Origin: Acidimicrobiaceae bacterium
GTDB lineage: Bacteria > Actinomycetota > Acidimicrobiia > Acidimicrobiales > Aldehydirespiratoraceae
Reading direction: 5' to 3'
Length of the DNA stretch: 36,016 bases
Assembly: GCA_028819505.1 (NCBI GenBank)
Contig: JAPPLH010000119.1
Span: 1 to 36,016 of the forward strand
Part shown: one piece after another, positions 23,530-32,073 of the stretch
Numbering within the stretch: position 1 is the stretch's first letter
Layout: every line of letters begins with the position of its first letter
Notes under the pieces: model-generated
Told to the model about the DNA's origin: nothing
Seen by the model: the letters and a program-made list of their open reading frames with translations, nothing else
The model's database searches: none
Program-made: the position numbers and the translations under genes

Positions 23530-24560
23530 AGGCCGCCATCTACGACGCTCCCGGCCTGCCACTGCGCATCGCCGAAGTCCCCGATCCTCGCCCCGGACCG
23601 GGTCAGGCGGTGATCAGGGTGTCGGCGTGCGGGGTGTGCGGCTCCGACCTGCACGCCACCACCGCGGAGGGCGACCTGGCCCGCCGGGGCGCGGTGCTGG
23701 GCCACGAGGTGACCGGCGAGATCGTCGAGATCGGTCCCGAACCGGCCGGCGACTGGGCGGTGGGCGACCGGGTGTACGCGATCCCGATCGGATCGTGCGG
23801 GCGCTGTCCCTACTGCCTGCTCGACCGTCCCGAGGAGTGCCCGGAGCAGCTCACCTTCGGGGCGCTGGGCCCCGACGAACCCGACGGCGCCTACGCCGAG
23901 TATCTGACCGTGTCGCTCTCGGACCTGCTGGCGGTTCCCGAAGGCGTGTCCATGGACGTGGCCGCATTGTGCGAGCCGCTGGCCACCGGGCTGGTGTGCG
24001 TGCGCCAGGCCGCGCTGGAGATCGGCGACCGGGTGCTGATCCTGGGCGGGGGCCCCATCGGCCAGGCCGTCACCGTCTGGGCCCGGTTCCTCGGCGCTCG
24101 CCGGGTGGTGGTGTCGGAGCGGGTCGAGCACCGCCGGGAGCTGGCCCTACGCTTGGGGGCGACCGACACCATCGAGGCCGGACCGGACACCGATGTCGCC
24201 GCCCGCTTCGTCGAGCTGACCGGGGCCGAGCCCGACGTGGTGATCGAGGCGGTGGGCCGGCCGGGGATGCTCAACGCGGCCATCGCCGCGGTCCGGCCCC
24301 AGGGGAGGGTGGTGACCGGCGGGGTGTGCATGGAGCCGGACTCCTTCGACCACCTGCTCGGCTACTTCAAGGAGCCGGTGATCCGCACGGCCCGCGTCTA
24401 CACCAAGGCCGACAACGAGTTCATCATGGAGATGATCGCGTCCGGCCGCATCGACCCCGCACCGCTGATCTCGCACCGCATCGGCCTGGATGCGCTGCCG
24501 GAGGCCTTCGAGGCGCTGCGCACGCCCACCGACCAGTGCAAGGTCATGGTGATGCCGTAG
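23526..24560 (+). CDS. zinc-dependent alcohol dehydrogenase (medium-chain dehydrogenase/reductase)
   Basis: This 344-residue MDR enzyme has the catalytic-zinc Cys in CGVCGSD and GHEVTGE, the structural-zinc cysteines in GSCGRCPYC and the following PEECPE, and the cofactor-binding LGGGPIGQ followed by an acidic residue region (VVSERVEH). It should oxidise an alcohol or reduce an aldehyde/ketone with NAD(P). It most resembles sorbitol/threonine dehydrogenase-type MDRs, but the substrate is open. The ATG at 23526 has AAGGAGG 9 nt before it. It is reached through two ATGA-linked micro-ORFs from the VOC gene. Confidence 0.92.
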   Translation: MKAAIYDAPGLPLRIAEVPDPRPGPGQAVIRVSACGVCGSDLHATTAEGDLARRGAVLGHEVTGEIVEIGPEPAGDWAVGDRVYAIPIGSCGRCPYCLLDRPEECPEQLTFGALGPDEPDGAYAEYLTVSLSDLLAVPEGVSMDVAALCEPLATGLVCVRQAALEIGDRVLILGGGPIGQAVTVWARFLGARRVVVSERVEHRRELALRLGATDTIEAGPDTDVAARFVELTGAEPDVVIEAVGRPGMLNAAIAAVRPQGRVVTGGVCMEPDSFDHLLGYFKEPVIRTARVYTKADNEFIMEMIASGRIDPAPLISHRIGLDALPEAFEALRTPTDQCKVMVMP

Positions 24561-24597
24561 TGGACCACCCCGTCCTGCAGATCGCGGCTCGCTAGCC

Positions 24598-26232
24598 ATG
24601 ACGGCAGAGCGGGGCTCCTCCGAGGGGCAGTGGTTCACCTGGCTGGAGCGGATCGCCGCTGACGGCCCCAGCGCGGACCCGGAGGCGTTGGAGATCTGGG
24701 GCTACACCGACCGGCCGAGCTACGCCCCCGGCGAGACGGTGGGCCTCCACGTGTCCACCACTGCGCCGACATGGGGCTTCGAGGTCTGGAGGGACGGGCA
24801 CGCCTTCGAGAAGGTCCACGAGCAGAGCGGCCTGGCCGGAGCTCACCATCCGATCGGCGACGACGTGGTCGCGTCGGGCTGCGGCTGGCCCCGGGGCGCC
24901 TCATTCGAGGTCCCAGCCGGCTTGGCCACGGGCGGCTACATCGTCGTCCTGCGGGGCGAGCGGGACGGCCAACGGGTGACCCAGGACGCCTTCTTCGTGC
25001 TGCGGCCGTCAGCACCCGGCCGGCGCTCGAAGCTGGCCATGGTGGCGGCCACCTACACCTGGCAGGAGTACAACGACTGGGGCGGGGGCTGCGGGTACTT
25101 CTCCGACGAGTACGTCGACCACACCGCCGACCCGCTGGAGGTGCGTGAGAAGAGCTTCAAGCCACGCCTGAGCTTCGACCGGCCGTGGTCGCGGGGCCTG
25201 ATCCGCACCCCGGTCGGTGCTCCCCGCCTGGCCCAACCTCCCCCGCCGGTGGGTGCGGCGGTCGGGATCCCGGCGGCGGACTGGGCCATCAGCAATGGCT
25301 ACTCGGTGTGGACGGTGGCGGCCGGCTGGGCCCGCTACGACGCGCTTATGTTCCGCTGGCTGGAGGCCAACGGATACGAGCCCGAACTGGTGTCGCAGTG
25401 GGACCTCGACCGCGACCCAGGAGTGCTCGACGCCTACCAGGCGGTGGTCACCACCGGCCACGACGAGTACTGGACGGCCGCGGGCCGCGGTGTCCTCGAT
25501 CGGTTCATCGAGCGGGGCGGCCGCTACGCCCGCCTCGCGGGCAACATCGTCTGGCAGGTGCGCATGGAGGACGATCTGCGCACCCAGGTGTGCCACAAGT
25601 ACGCGGCCCACGCCGACCCCGAGCGCCACAGCGACGACATCGACCAGCGCACCGGGGCGTTCGAGGCGCACTACATCGACCGGCCCCCGGTCACCACCTT
25701 CGGCGCCAACGGCTTCCGGGGCGTGTACTCACGGATGGGTGGCCTGTCGCCCAGGGGCGCGGGCGGGTTCATCGTGTACCGGCCCGGCCATTGGGCCTTC
25801 GACGGGGCCGACGTCTACTACGGCGACGTCGTGGGCGGCGGTGTGCCCCTGGTGGGCTACGAGACCGACGGCGTGGCATACACCTTCCGCCGGGGGCTCC
25901 CCTATCCCACCGGCGACGACGGCGCCCCCCGAGGCCTGGAGATCCTGGCGTTGACCCCGGTGACTCTCGAGGAGGAGGACCACGGCCAGGCCGGGAACCT
26001 GATCTCGATCGCCGACGGCGACCTGGCCTTCGCGGCCGAGGCCCTCTTCGGCGAGGACACGCCGGAGCACCGCGACCGCATCCGCTACGGCAGCGCGGTG
26101 ATCACCGCCATGGCCAAGGGCTCAGGCGAGGTCTTCTGCGCGGGAACCACCGAGTGGTGCCACGCCCTGGCCCAGGGCGAAGTGCAGGTCGAGGCCATCA
26201 CCCGCAACGTCCTCAACCGCTTCCTCGACTAG
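24598..26232 (+). CDS. N,N-dimethylformamidase beta-subunit-like protein
   Basis: The 544-residue protein matches the DMFase large-subunit pattern: an N-terminal beta-rich part (EIWGYTDRPSYAPGETVGLHVS), then MVAATYTWQEYNDWGG, then the core VVTTGHDEYWTAAGR, RYARLAGNIVWQVR and FVYRPGHWAFDG-like segments. DMFases hydrolyse small amides at a mononuclear iron held by two tyrosines and a carboxylate; the GHDEYW tyrosine is a candidate ligand. The usual small alpha subunit and the large laminin-like insertion are not visible here, so this is a shorter homologue whose substrate may be another amide. Its end overlaps the NTF2-like gene in a CTAG. Confidence 0.82.
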   Translation: MTAERGSSEGQWFTWLERIAADGPSADPEALEIWGYTDRPSYAPGETVGLHVSTTAPTWGFEVWRDGHAFEKVHEQSGLAGAHHPIGDDVVASGCGWPRGASFEVPAGLATGGYIVVLRGERDGQRVTQDAFFVLRPSAPGRRSKLAMVAATYTWQEYNDWGGGCGYFSDEYVDHTADPLEVREKSFKPRLSFDRPWSRGLIRTPVGAPRLAQPPPPVGAAVGIPAADWAISNGYSVWTVAAGWARYDALMFRWLEANGYEPELVSQWDLDRDPGVLDAYQAVVTTGHDEYWTAAGRGVLDRFIERGGRYARLAGNIVWQVRMEDDLRTQVCHKYAAHADPERHSDDIDQRTGAFEAHYIDRPPVTTFGANGFRGVYSRMGGLSPRGAGGFIVYRPGHWAFDGADVYYGDVVGGGVPLVGYETDGVAYTFRRGLPYPTGDDGAPRGLEILALTPVTLEEEDHGQAGNLISIADGDLAFAAEALFGEDTPEHRDRIRYGSAVITAMAKGSGEVFCAGTTEWCHALAQGEVQVEAITRNVLNRFLD

Positions 26233-26735
26233 AGAGCGCGATCGATCGGGGCGTGGCGAGCCCTTCCGAGCTGGTCGAAGAGGGTGAGGTGCTCGACTAG
26301 GCCCTCGTCGAAGCTGGTCATCCAGCGGCCGGCGGCGTGGACCCTCGAGAACAGCCACTCACCGTCGACCCTGCGGTACTCCTCGGTGTAGGTGCCCGAG
26401 GCCCACAGCATCTGCTCGACGCCGTCGATCAGTTGAACCGACAGCAGAAGCGCCTGCCAGCGTCCCGTCGCGGTATCGCCGTCGACAGTGATGAGCGGGG
26501 TCACCGCGTAGTGGCGTGACCAAACGCATGTGGCGGAGTACTCCTCGTTCCACTCGACGATGGCGTCGCGGCCTACCAGGTGGCCGATGGGCTCCTCGAT
26601 GAACACGGCATCGTCGGTGAACAGTTCGGGGAAGCGGTGATGCTGGTCGGGATCGTCGCAGTACCAGCAGTAGCGGGCTTTGATGGCTTTGATGGCCTCG
26701 ATGTCGAGCAGCCGCTGAAGGTCGCGTTCGGTCAT
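26229..26735 (-). CDS. NTF2-like (SnoaL-type) protein
   Basis: This 168-residue protein begins TERDLQRLLDIEAIKAIKARYCWYCDDPD, then PELFTDDAVF, HYAVTPLITVDGDTATGRW and HAAGRWMTSFDEGL: the alpha+beta cone of the NTF2-like superfamily used as a cyclase, dehydratase, dehydrogenase partner or binding protein. No catalytic set can be assigned. It lies 24 nt downstream of the truncated SDR on the same strand, with a GAGAGGG before its ATG. Convergent with the dimethylformamidase-like gene by a 4-bp overlap. Confidence 0.8.
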   Translation of the reverse strand: MTERDLQRLLDIEAIKAIKARYCWYCDDPDQHHRFPELFTDDAVFIEEPIGHLVGRDAIVEWNEEYSATCVWSRHYAVTPLITVDGDTATGRWQALLLSVQLIDGVEQMLWASGTYTEEYRRVDGEWLFSRVHAAGRWMTSFDEGLVEHLTLFDQLGRARHAPIDRAL

Positions 26736-26759
26736 GGAAGCCCTCTCATTCCGGCACCG

Positions 26760-27263
26760 TCACTCCATGATCGCGGAGCCGTCGCGGATGGACCCGCCGA
26801 TGGCGGCCTCGATCATGCCGATGCTCATCCCGGCACCGAGACCTCCATCGACGCATAGGGCATGGCCGTTGACCATGGCCGCGTCGTCGGAGGCCAGGAA
26901 GTGAATGGCAGCAGCCACGTCGTCGACGGTGGCGAGCCGGTCGGTGTGCTGATTGGCCAGCACCTGCGACCGTACCGCCCAATGGCCCTGGTCCTCGCCC
27001 GCCATGGGGGTGGCGACTCCGGTCGGGTAGACGCAGTTCACCCTGATGCCGAGCGGGCCGAGTTCCACAGCTGTATGTCGGGTAAGCCCCACAACTCCCC
27101 ACTTGGAGGCCCCGTAGGCGCTGAGGCCCGGGAATCCCACGATCCCGGCCATGGAGGCGGTATTGACGATCGAGCCGCCCGGTTCCATCGCTCGCGACGC
27201 GTGCTTGGTGCCGTGGATCACGCCGAACAGGTTGACCTCCAGCATGCGGTGGGTTTCCTCCAC
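26760..27263 (-). pseudogene. SDR-family dehydrogenase missing its N-terminal half
   Basis: The readable frame (GTG 27263) begins EETHRMLEVNLFGVIHGTKHA and continues with NTASMAG, the catalytic YGASK, and HALCVDGG at the end, all normal for an SDR. The first ~90 residues, with TGxxxGxG and NNAG, are absent, so NAD(P) binding must be lost. Upstream of the break the DNA belongs to a cytochrome P450 running the other way. A deletion of the two 5' halves explains it, unless the assembly has collapsed here. Confidence 0.8.
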
Positions 27264-27663
27264 GCTGAGGCTCTACCCGCCCGTGCACGTGACCAACAGG
27301 GCCGTGGTCGCCGATCTCGACCTCGGCCCCGTCGTGGTGCCGGCCGGGTGGGAGATCCTGATCCCCGAGTACGTGCTCCTGCGGAGCAGCCGCTACTTCG
27401 AGCGGCCCTCGGAGTTCCTGCCGCATCGTTGGACCGATCACAGCCCGCTGCGTCTCGAGCGCCGGGCCTACTTCCCGTTTCTCACCGGGCCCAAGTTCTG
27501 TGTGGGCAGCCACTTCGCCCTGCTGGAGGCGACCGAGGCGGTAGGCCGCTTCCTGGACCGCTTCCAACACGAGATGCTCGACCCTGAGCCGCCTTGGGGC
27601 CGCGAGTTCGCGCTGTCATTCGCGCCCGACCGCCGGATGCCATGCAGACTGGCGCGACGATGA
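27262..27663 (+). pseudogene. cytochrome P450 C-terminal fragment
   Basis: The frame from 27262 starts TLRLYPPVHVTNRA, just after where the K-helix ExxR begins, then PAGWEILIPEYVLLR, PSEFLPHRW, and the haem-thiolate loop FPFLTGPKFCVGSHFALLEA with Cys at 27499-27501. The N-terminal ~300 residues, including the oxygen-binding I-helix, are missing. The fragment therefore cannot be a working oxygenase. Its TGA overlaps the ATG of the C45-type gene as ATGA, so translation of that gene probably once depended on the P450 frame. Confidence 0.82.
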
Positions 27664-28715
27664 TCCCCGAACTCACGCTCGCCGGTCCACCGCGGGACCG
27701 CGGTAGCCAGCACGGCGAGGAACTGCGCGGCCTGATCGCCGCCGCTGTCGACGCCTGGTTCGAGGATCTGGCTCCCCGCACCGAACCCGGAGCCTTCGTG
27801 GCCGAGGTCGCGGCCAGCGGCCTGCTTGCCGCCGCCGAGGCCCACGCCCCCGACCTGGTGGCGGAGGTAGCCGGCATCGCCGAGGGGGCCGGTCAGGGCT
27901 TCGACACCATGTTCGCCTGGCAGCTCATCGACGAGTGCTGGTGGTACCTCGACGACCTAGAGGCCGAGGGTGCCGCAGAGCGCAGCGGGCGTGAGCGGTG
28001 CAGCGCGCTGGCCGTGAACCACGCTGGACAGGGCTTCGTGGCCCAGACTCAGGACCTGTACCGCCACTGCGACAGCACACAGGTGATGCTGCGCTACCTC
28101 GACCAGTCGGGGCTCGAGGTCCTGGTGCCGTCACTGGCAGGCCTGCTGGCCCTGAACGGCGTCAACAGCGCCGGCGTTGCCGTCTGCATCACCACCTTGA
28201 GCCAGCTCGCCCACGGTTCCGACGGGATCGCCTCAGGCCTGCTTGTCCCCATGCTTCTGCGTTGCACCAGCATCGACGAGGCCCTGGCCCTGTTGCGACG
28301 GGTGCCTATCGCCAGCGGCAACAGCTTCGTGATCGGAGTCTGCCACCGGTCCCTGGCGGTGGAGGTGTCTTCTAAAGCGATGAGGGTGGTGGCCGACGGC
28401 GAACGGGCGCTGCACACCAACCACACCCTCGCGCTGGAGGCGGTGCACACTTTCGGGCGCTTCGAGAACTCTGTGCAGCGGCTGGCCCAACTGGACGAGC
28501 AGGTGCGGCCCGGCTCGACTCTGGACGACCTTGCCGCCGTGTACTCCTCCGGCGCGGTCTGCCAGAGCCGGGCCACGAACTCGCCGCTCATGAGCGTCGG
28601 CACCATGATCTTCGATCTGGGCGACGAGTTGGCGTGCCACTACGCGCCGGGGCCGCTCGACACCGACGAGCTGGTCACCTACCGGATGAAGTCTCGCGCC
28701 GGGGCGACGATCTAA
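27660..28715 (+). CDS. C45-family autoproteolytic acyltransferase/hydrolase
   Basis: This 351-residue Ntn-fold protein has the leader PPRDRGSQHGEEL, then Cys114 in RERCSALAVN, the likely N-terminal nucleophile exposed by self-cleavage, and LNGVNSAGVAVCITTL, a common C45 segment. Known members include acyl-coenzyme A:6-aminopenicillanate acyltransferase and many uncharacterised amidases. Here, the neighbours suggest amide hydrolysis. The ATG overlaps the P450-fragment stop as ATGA. The gene itself looks intact. Confidence 0.82.
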   Translation: MIPELTLAGPPRDRGSQHGEELRGLIAAAVDAWFEDLAPRTEPGAFVAEVAASGLLAAAEAHAPDLVAEVAGIAEGAGQGFDTMFAWQLIDECWWYLDDLEAEGAAERSGRERCSALAVNHAGQGFVAQTQDLYRHCDSTQVMLRYLDQSGLEVLVPSLAGLLALNGVNSAGVAVCITTLSQLAHGSDGIASGLLVPMLLRCTSIDEALALLRRVPIASGNSFVIGVCHRSLAVEVSSKAMRVVADGERALHTNHTLALEAVHTFGRFENSVQRLAQLDEQVRPGSTLDDLAAVYSSGAVCQSRATNSPLMSVGTMIFDLGDELACHYAPGPLDTDELVTYRMKSRAGATI

Positions 28716-28725
28716 CCTTCGAGCC

Positions 28726-29682
28726 GTGGCTGCACGAGGCATCGAGGTCGGCAACGACCCGCTGTACGAACCCCGCTACTCCGAGATCGCCACCTTCATG
28801 CGGGCCCCGTACGTGCCCGATCCCGACGATCTCGACATCGCCATGTTCGGGGTGCCCTTCGACGGCGGGGTGACTAACCGGCCCGGCGCCCGCCACGGGC
28901 CACGCGAGATCCGTAACCAGTCGTCGCTGATGCGGGCCATCAACCATGCCACCGGGGTGAACCCCTTCGATCTGGCCCGCGTGGCCGACATCGGCGACGT
29001 GCGCTTCTCGCGGGTGTTCGACAACGCCGCAGCCACCGCCGACATCGAGGCATTCACCCGGCGCATCATCGAGGCCGGCGCGCTGCCGCTGGCCGCCGGC
29101 GGCGACCATTCGATCACCTACCCGATCTTTCGGGCCCTGGCCAGCCCCGAGTCCCCCATCGGGATGATCCACATCGATGCTCACACCGACACCTGGGGGC
29201 CGTTCCGGGGCGAGAAGTTCCATCACGGAGCGCCCTTCCGCCTCGCCGCCGAGGACGGGCTGCTCGATCCGGCCCGATGCATCCAGATCGGTATCCGGGG
29301 CGCCCAGAACTGGGGAGACGGATGGGAGTTCTCCCAGAGCGCGGGCATGCGGGTGATGTTCATCGAGGAGTTCGAGGAACTGGGCGTGCAGGGCGTGGCC
29401 GCCGAGGCCAAGCGCGTCGTGGGCGACGGCCCCACCTACATCAGCTTCGACGTGGACGGCCTCGACCCGGTGTACGCGCCGGGCACCGGCACCCCCGAGG
29501 TCGGCGGCATCACCACCCGGGAGGCACTGTCACTGCTGCGCTGCTTCCGGCACCTGAACCTGATCGGCGGCGACGTGGTGGAGGTGGCCCCGCCCTTCGA
29601 TCCCTCGGGCAACACCGCCCTGGTGGGAGCCACCCTCATGTACGAGATCCTCTGCCTGCTGGCCGAGTCCCGCCGCGGCTGA
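28726..29682 (+). CDS. agmatinase-family ureohydrolase
   Basis: The 318-residue enzyme has the full binuclear manganese site: His128 in GGDHS, Asp151-Ala-His153-Thr-Asp155, and Asp242/Asp244 in FDVDGLDP. GTGTPEVGG near 253-261 is typical of agmatinase, guanidinobutyrase and guanidinopropionase. It would hydrolyse a guanidino group to urea and an amine. The exact guanidino substrate cannot be chosen, though the catabolic setting favours a small guanidino acid over agmatine. GTG at 28726 starts 10 nt after the C45 gene, suggesting one operon. Confidence 0.9.
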   Translation: MAARGIEVGNDPLYEPRYSEIATFMRAPYVPDPDDLDIAMFGVPFDGGVTNRPGARHGPREIRNQSSLMRAINHATGVNPFDLARVADIGDVRFSRVFDNAAATADIEAFTRRIIEAGALPLAAGGDHSITYPIFRALASPESPIGMIHIDAHTDTWGPFRGEKFHHGAPFRLAAEDGLLDPARCIQIGIRGAQNWGDGWEFSQSAGMRVMFIEEFEELGVQGVAAEAKRVVGDGPTYISFDVDGLDPVYAPGTGTPEVGGITTREALSLLRCFRHLNLIGGDVVEVAPPFDPSGNTALVGATLMYEILCLLAESRRG

Positions 29683-29705
29683 GCAGAAGCTGCCCGGCCC
29701 CGGAA

Positions 29706-29723
29706 CCCGCCGAGCGGGGCGGG
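29706..29723. terminator. GC-rich hairpin between convergent genes
   Basis: CCCGCC and GGCGGG pair perfectly over a 6-nt loop, in the 45-bp gap between the ureohydrolase and the LLM oxidoreductase. It could stop transcription from both directions. Confidence 0.5.
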
Positions 29724-29727
29724 ACGG

Positions 29728-30600
29728 CTAGTCCAGACCCTCCTCGATCATCTTCCAGGCCTGCTCCGTCTCCTCGGGGGTGCCGAGAATCTCGATCCCG
29801 ATCTCGTCCGCGCCCGCGGCCGCGTACCGGGCCAGTTCGGCCCTCACCGCGTCGGGGCGGCCCACCGCCACCAGGTCCATCATGTCGGCGATGCCCTCAC
29901 GCTCCACCATTGCCCGATACGACGGAAGGGCGGGGTAGATGGCGAGTTCCTCCCGGATCCTGCGCCTGGCATCGTCGACGTCAGCGGTGACGCACACCCC
30001 GACCGCGGCCGACACCATGGCGTCCTCACCGATGGTCGGGCGAACGTAATTCTCGATCGTGCGTGGCCCCGTGAACGCCAGCACGGTGCCCTCCGTGCGG
30101 TCGCGCGCCAGCGCCAGCATCCTCGGCCCCATCGCGGCCAGCATCACCCTCGGGGCGGGCCCGGGCACGTCGATCTCGGTGTGGTGGGACACCTTCGTGC
30201 CGTCGACATCCACCCGCTGGTCGGCCAGCAGCGGAAGCACCGCGTCCAAGTACTCGACCATGTGGCGGTACGGGCGGTCCCATTCCAGCCCCAGCACCCC
30301 TACCGCGATCGGCTCATGACTCGCGCCGAGACCCAGCGTGAAGCGGCCGTCGCTGATCTGGTTGAGCGTCCGGGCCTGCTGGGCTACGTGTTGCGGCAGC
30401 GTCGATTGGATGGCCATGACCGTGGTGGCCAACTCGATTCTCGGCACCCGGTCGGCAACCACCGCCAGCACGGCTACGCAGTCGGCCCGTTCGACCTGGG
30501 CGACCATGTAGCGGTGAAGGCCGGCGGCTTCGGCGCGGGCCGCGTTGCGTACTCCGTCGGCCGCAAGCCTGGGCATGTCCACCAGCGAATACACCGTCAT
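29728..30600 (-). CDS. LLM-class oxidoreductase, probably F420-dependent
   Basis: This 290-residue luciferase-like TIM-barrel protein has ELATTVMAIQSTLPQHVAQQARTLNQISDGRFTLGLGASH, a typical LLM segment, then PRVMLAAMGPRMLALARDRTEGTVL and GIEILGTPEETEQAWKMIEEGL at the end. Such proteins use F420 or FMN. F420 is common in actinobacteria and fits this context. The substrate is unknown. AGGAG lies 6 nt ahead of the ATG. It is divergent from the TetR regulator, which may control it. Confidence 0.87.
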   Translation of the reverse strand: MTVYSLVDMPRLAADGVRNAARAEAAGLHRYMVAQVERADCVAVLAVVADRVPRIELATTVMAIQSTLPQHVAQQARTLNQISDGRFTLGLGASHEPIAVGVLGLEWDRPYRHMVEYLDAVLPLLADQRVDVDGTKVSHHTEIDVPGPAPRVMLAAMGPRMLALARDRTEGTVLAFTGPRTIENYVRPTIGEDAMVSAAVGVCVTADVDDARRRIREELAIYPALPSYRAMVEREGIADMMDLVAVGRPDAVRAELARYAAAGADEIGIEILGTPEETEQAWKMIEEGLD

Positions 30601-30618
30601 GTCGAACTCCTGAAGCGG

Positions 30619-30654
30619 TTGACTTAAAGTGGGCCGCTACCCATAATAATGCAG
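30619..30654 (+). promoter_or_regulatory. TetR gene promoter, leaderless, with small dyad over the -35
   Basis: TTGACT (30619-30624), a 17-bp spacer and CATAAT (30642-30647) are followed by 6 nt and the GTG start at 30654. ACTT-A-AAGT (30622-30630) is a dyad overlapping the -35 and might be an operator for the TetR product, which would also see the divergent LLM gene. Confidence 0.65.
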
Positions 30655-31247
30655 TGCCCCGCGTAACTGAGGCGACCAGATCCGAACATCGGCGCAAGCT
30701 GCTGGAGGCCGCCACCGCCGAGTTCGCAGCCAAGGGCTTCGACGGAGCCCGGGTCGACGACATCTCCCTGGCCGCGGGACTGGGCAAGGGCACCATCTAC
30801 AACTACTTCGAATCGAAGCACGAGGTCTTCCGCGAGGCTGTGGCGGCCTGGTTCGCCCGCATCGTCGAGAACCTCGAACCGCTCCCTGCCGACGCCCCCA
30901 TCCGCGAGCAGTTGCTGGCGATAGTGCGAACGGACCTCAAGGTGTCGGCCGAGATCGAGGAGTTCGCCCGAGTCATGTACCGGGAGACCCTCAGGCCGAA
31001 CCGTGACGAGGTGGTGGCCCTCCTGCCGGCCGTCGACCCCTCCGACCAAGCGCTCGAGGTCGTCATCGGGAGAGGTCAGGAGACGGGAGAGGTCCGCGCC
31101 GACCGGTCGGCCTCCGAGTTGACCCGCGTCCTGCGCAGCCTGATCAGCGGCCTGATCTTCGAGCGTTGGATGCCCGAGTCCACCCTCCAGCTGGACGACA
31201 TTCCCGAACTGGCCGTCGACCTCTTCTTGCAGGGTGTAGGGACCTAG
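30654..31247 (+). CDS. TetR-family transcriptional regulator
   Basis: This 197-residue protein has the TetR N-terminal domain: RRKLLEAATAEFAAKGFDGARVDDISLAAGLGKGTIYNYFESKHE pattern across residues 13-57, followed by an all-helical ligand-binding region. GTG at 30654 sits exactly where transcription should begin, so no Shine-Dalgarno is needed. It is divergent from the LLM gene and upstream of the SDR and lipoyl-E1alpha genes, and probably represses one or both directions until a pathway compound is bound. Confidence 0.9.
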   Translation: MPRVTEATRSEHRRKLLEAATAEFAAKGFDGARVDDISLAAGLGKGTIYNYFESKHEVFREAVAAWFARIVENLEPLPADAPIREQLLAIVRTDLKVSAEIEEFARVMYRETLRPNRDEVVALLPAVDPSDQALEVVIGRGQETGEVRADRSASELTRVLRSLISGLIFERWMPESTLQLDDIPELAVDLFLQGVGT

Positions 31248-31297
31248 TGCAGCCGGCGTCCAACTCCAGTCCCGATCGCGCAGAAAGCAGGGATGCA

Positions 31298-32068
31298 ATG
31301 TTCTCAGTCACAGACAAGGTGGTGCTGGTCACCGGCGGCGGCAGCGGGATAGGTCTGGCCACCGTGAAGCGCCTGCTGGCCGCGGGGGCCTCCGTCGCCT
31401 TCTGCAACCGCTCGGACCACTCCGAGCTGGCCGACCGGTTAGGGGCCACCTTCATCCGGGCTGACGTGAGCGACGAGGAGCAGGTCCGGGCCCTCATGAG
31501 CCAGGTAAGCGACCGGCTGGGATCCATCGACGTCCTGGTCAACAACGCCGGCGTCTGGGACTTCGACTGCCCTATCACCACCGGAGACACCGGAGCCTTC
31601 CGGCGTGACCATGAGGTCAACGTGATGGGCACGGTCTACTGCATCAAGCACGGCGCGCCGGCCATGAAGGACGGCGGGGTGATCATCAACGTCTCCTCCC
31701 TGGCGGCCCACATCTCGCTGCCCGAGTACGGCCCCTACAGCGCATCCAAGGCGGCGGTGGACGCCGTCACCCGCAGCGCGGCCATCGAACTCGGCGACCG
31801 CGGCATCCGGGTGGTGGCCATCGCGCCGGGCACGGTGGCCACTGAGAGCCTGGCGGACGAGACCGACTCGGAGGCCGAGGTGGCCGCCTTCAACCGGCTT
31901 ACCCCCCTACGGCGGGTCTGCGAGATGGACGAGGTGGCCGCCACGATCCACTTCCTGGCCTCCGACGACTGCCGCTACATCAGCGGCAGCTCGCTGCTGC
32001 TCGACGGCGGAATGTTGGCGGGCCTCTCGGTCGGCCTGTGCGAGATGCTGATTTCGGCCGGCGAGTGA
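31298..32068 (+). CDS. SDR-family NAD(P)-dependent oxidoreductase
   Basis: The 256-residue enzyme has TGGGSGIG at 12-19, VNNAG, catalytic Ser in NVSSLAA, YSASK, and LLLDGGML near the C-terminus. FCNRSDHS after the second strand suggests NADP(H) preference, since Arg follows Asn at that position, but this is weak. It has a normal length and intact active site. ATG at 31298 follows AGGG. It precedes the lipoyl-E1alpha gene by 5 nt and is probably co-transcribed with it. Confidence 0.9.
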   Translation: MFSVTDKVVLVTGGGSGIGLATVKRLLAAGASVAFCNRSDHSELADRLGATFIRADVSDEEQVRALMSQVSDRLGSIDVLVNNAGVWDFDCPITTGDTGAFRRDHEVNVMGTVYCIKHGAPAMKDGGVIINVSSLAAHISLPEYGPYSASKAAVDAVTRSAAIELGDRGIRVVAIAPGTVATESLADETDSEAEVAAFNRLTPLRRVCEMDEVAATIHFLASDDCRYISGSSLLLDGGMLAGLSVGLCEMLISAGE

Positions 32069-32073
32069 CCCCC

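Noticed and set aside
24560-24595. 11-codon frame starting GTG across the alcohol dehydrogenase stop
   Set aside because: It lacks a repeat, a Shine-Dalgarno and an overlap with the next start, unlike the two micro-ORF chains. Probably chance.
25185-26300. 371-codon plus-strand frame inside the dimethylformamidase-like gene
   Set aside because: Composition is that of an out-of-frame shadow, and the true frame has clear family motifs.
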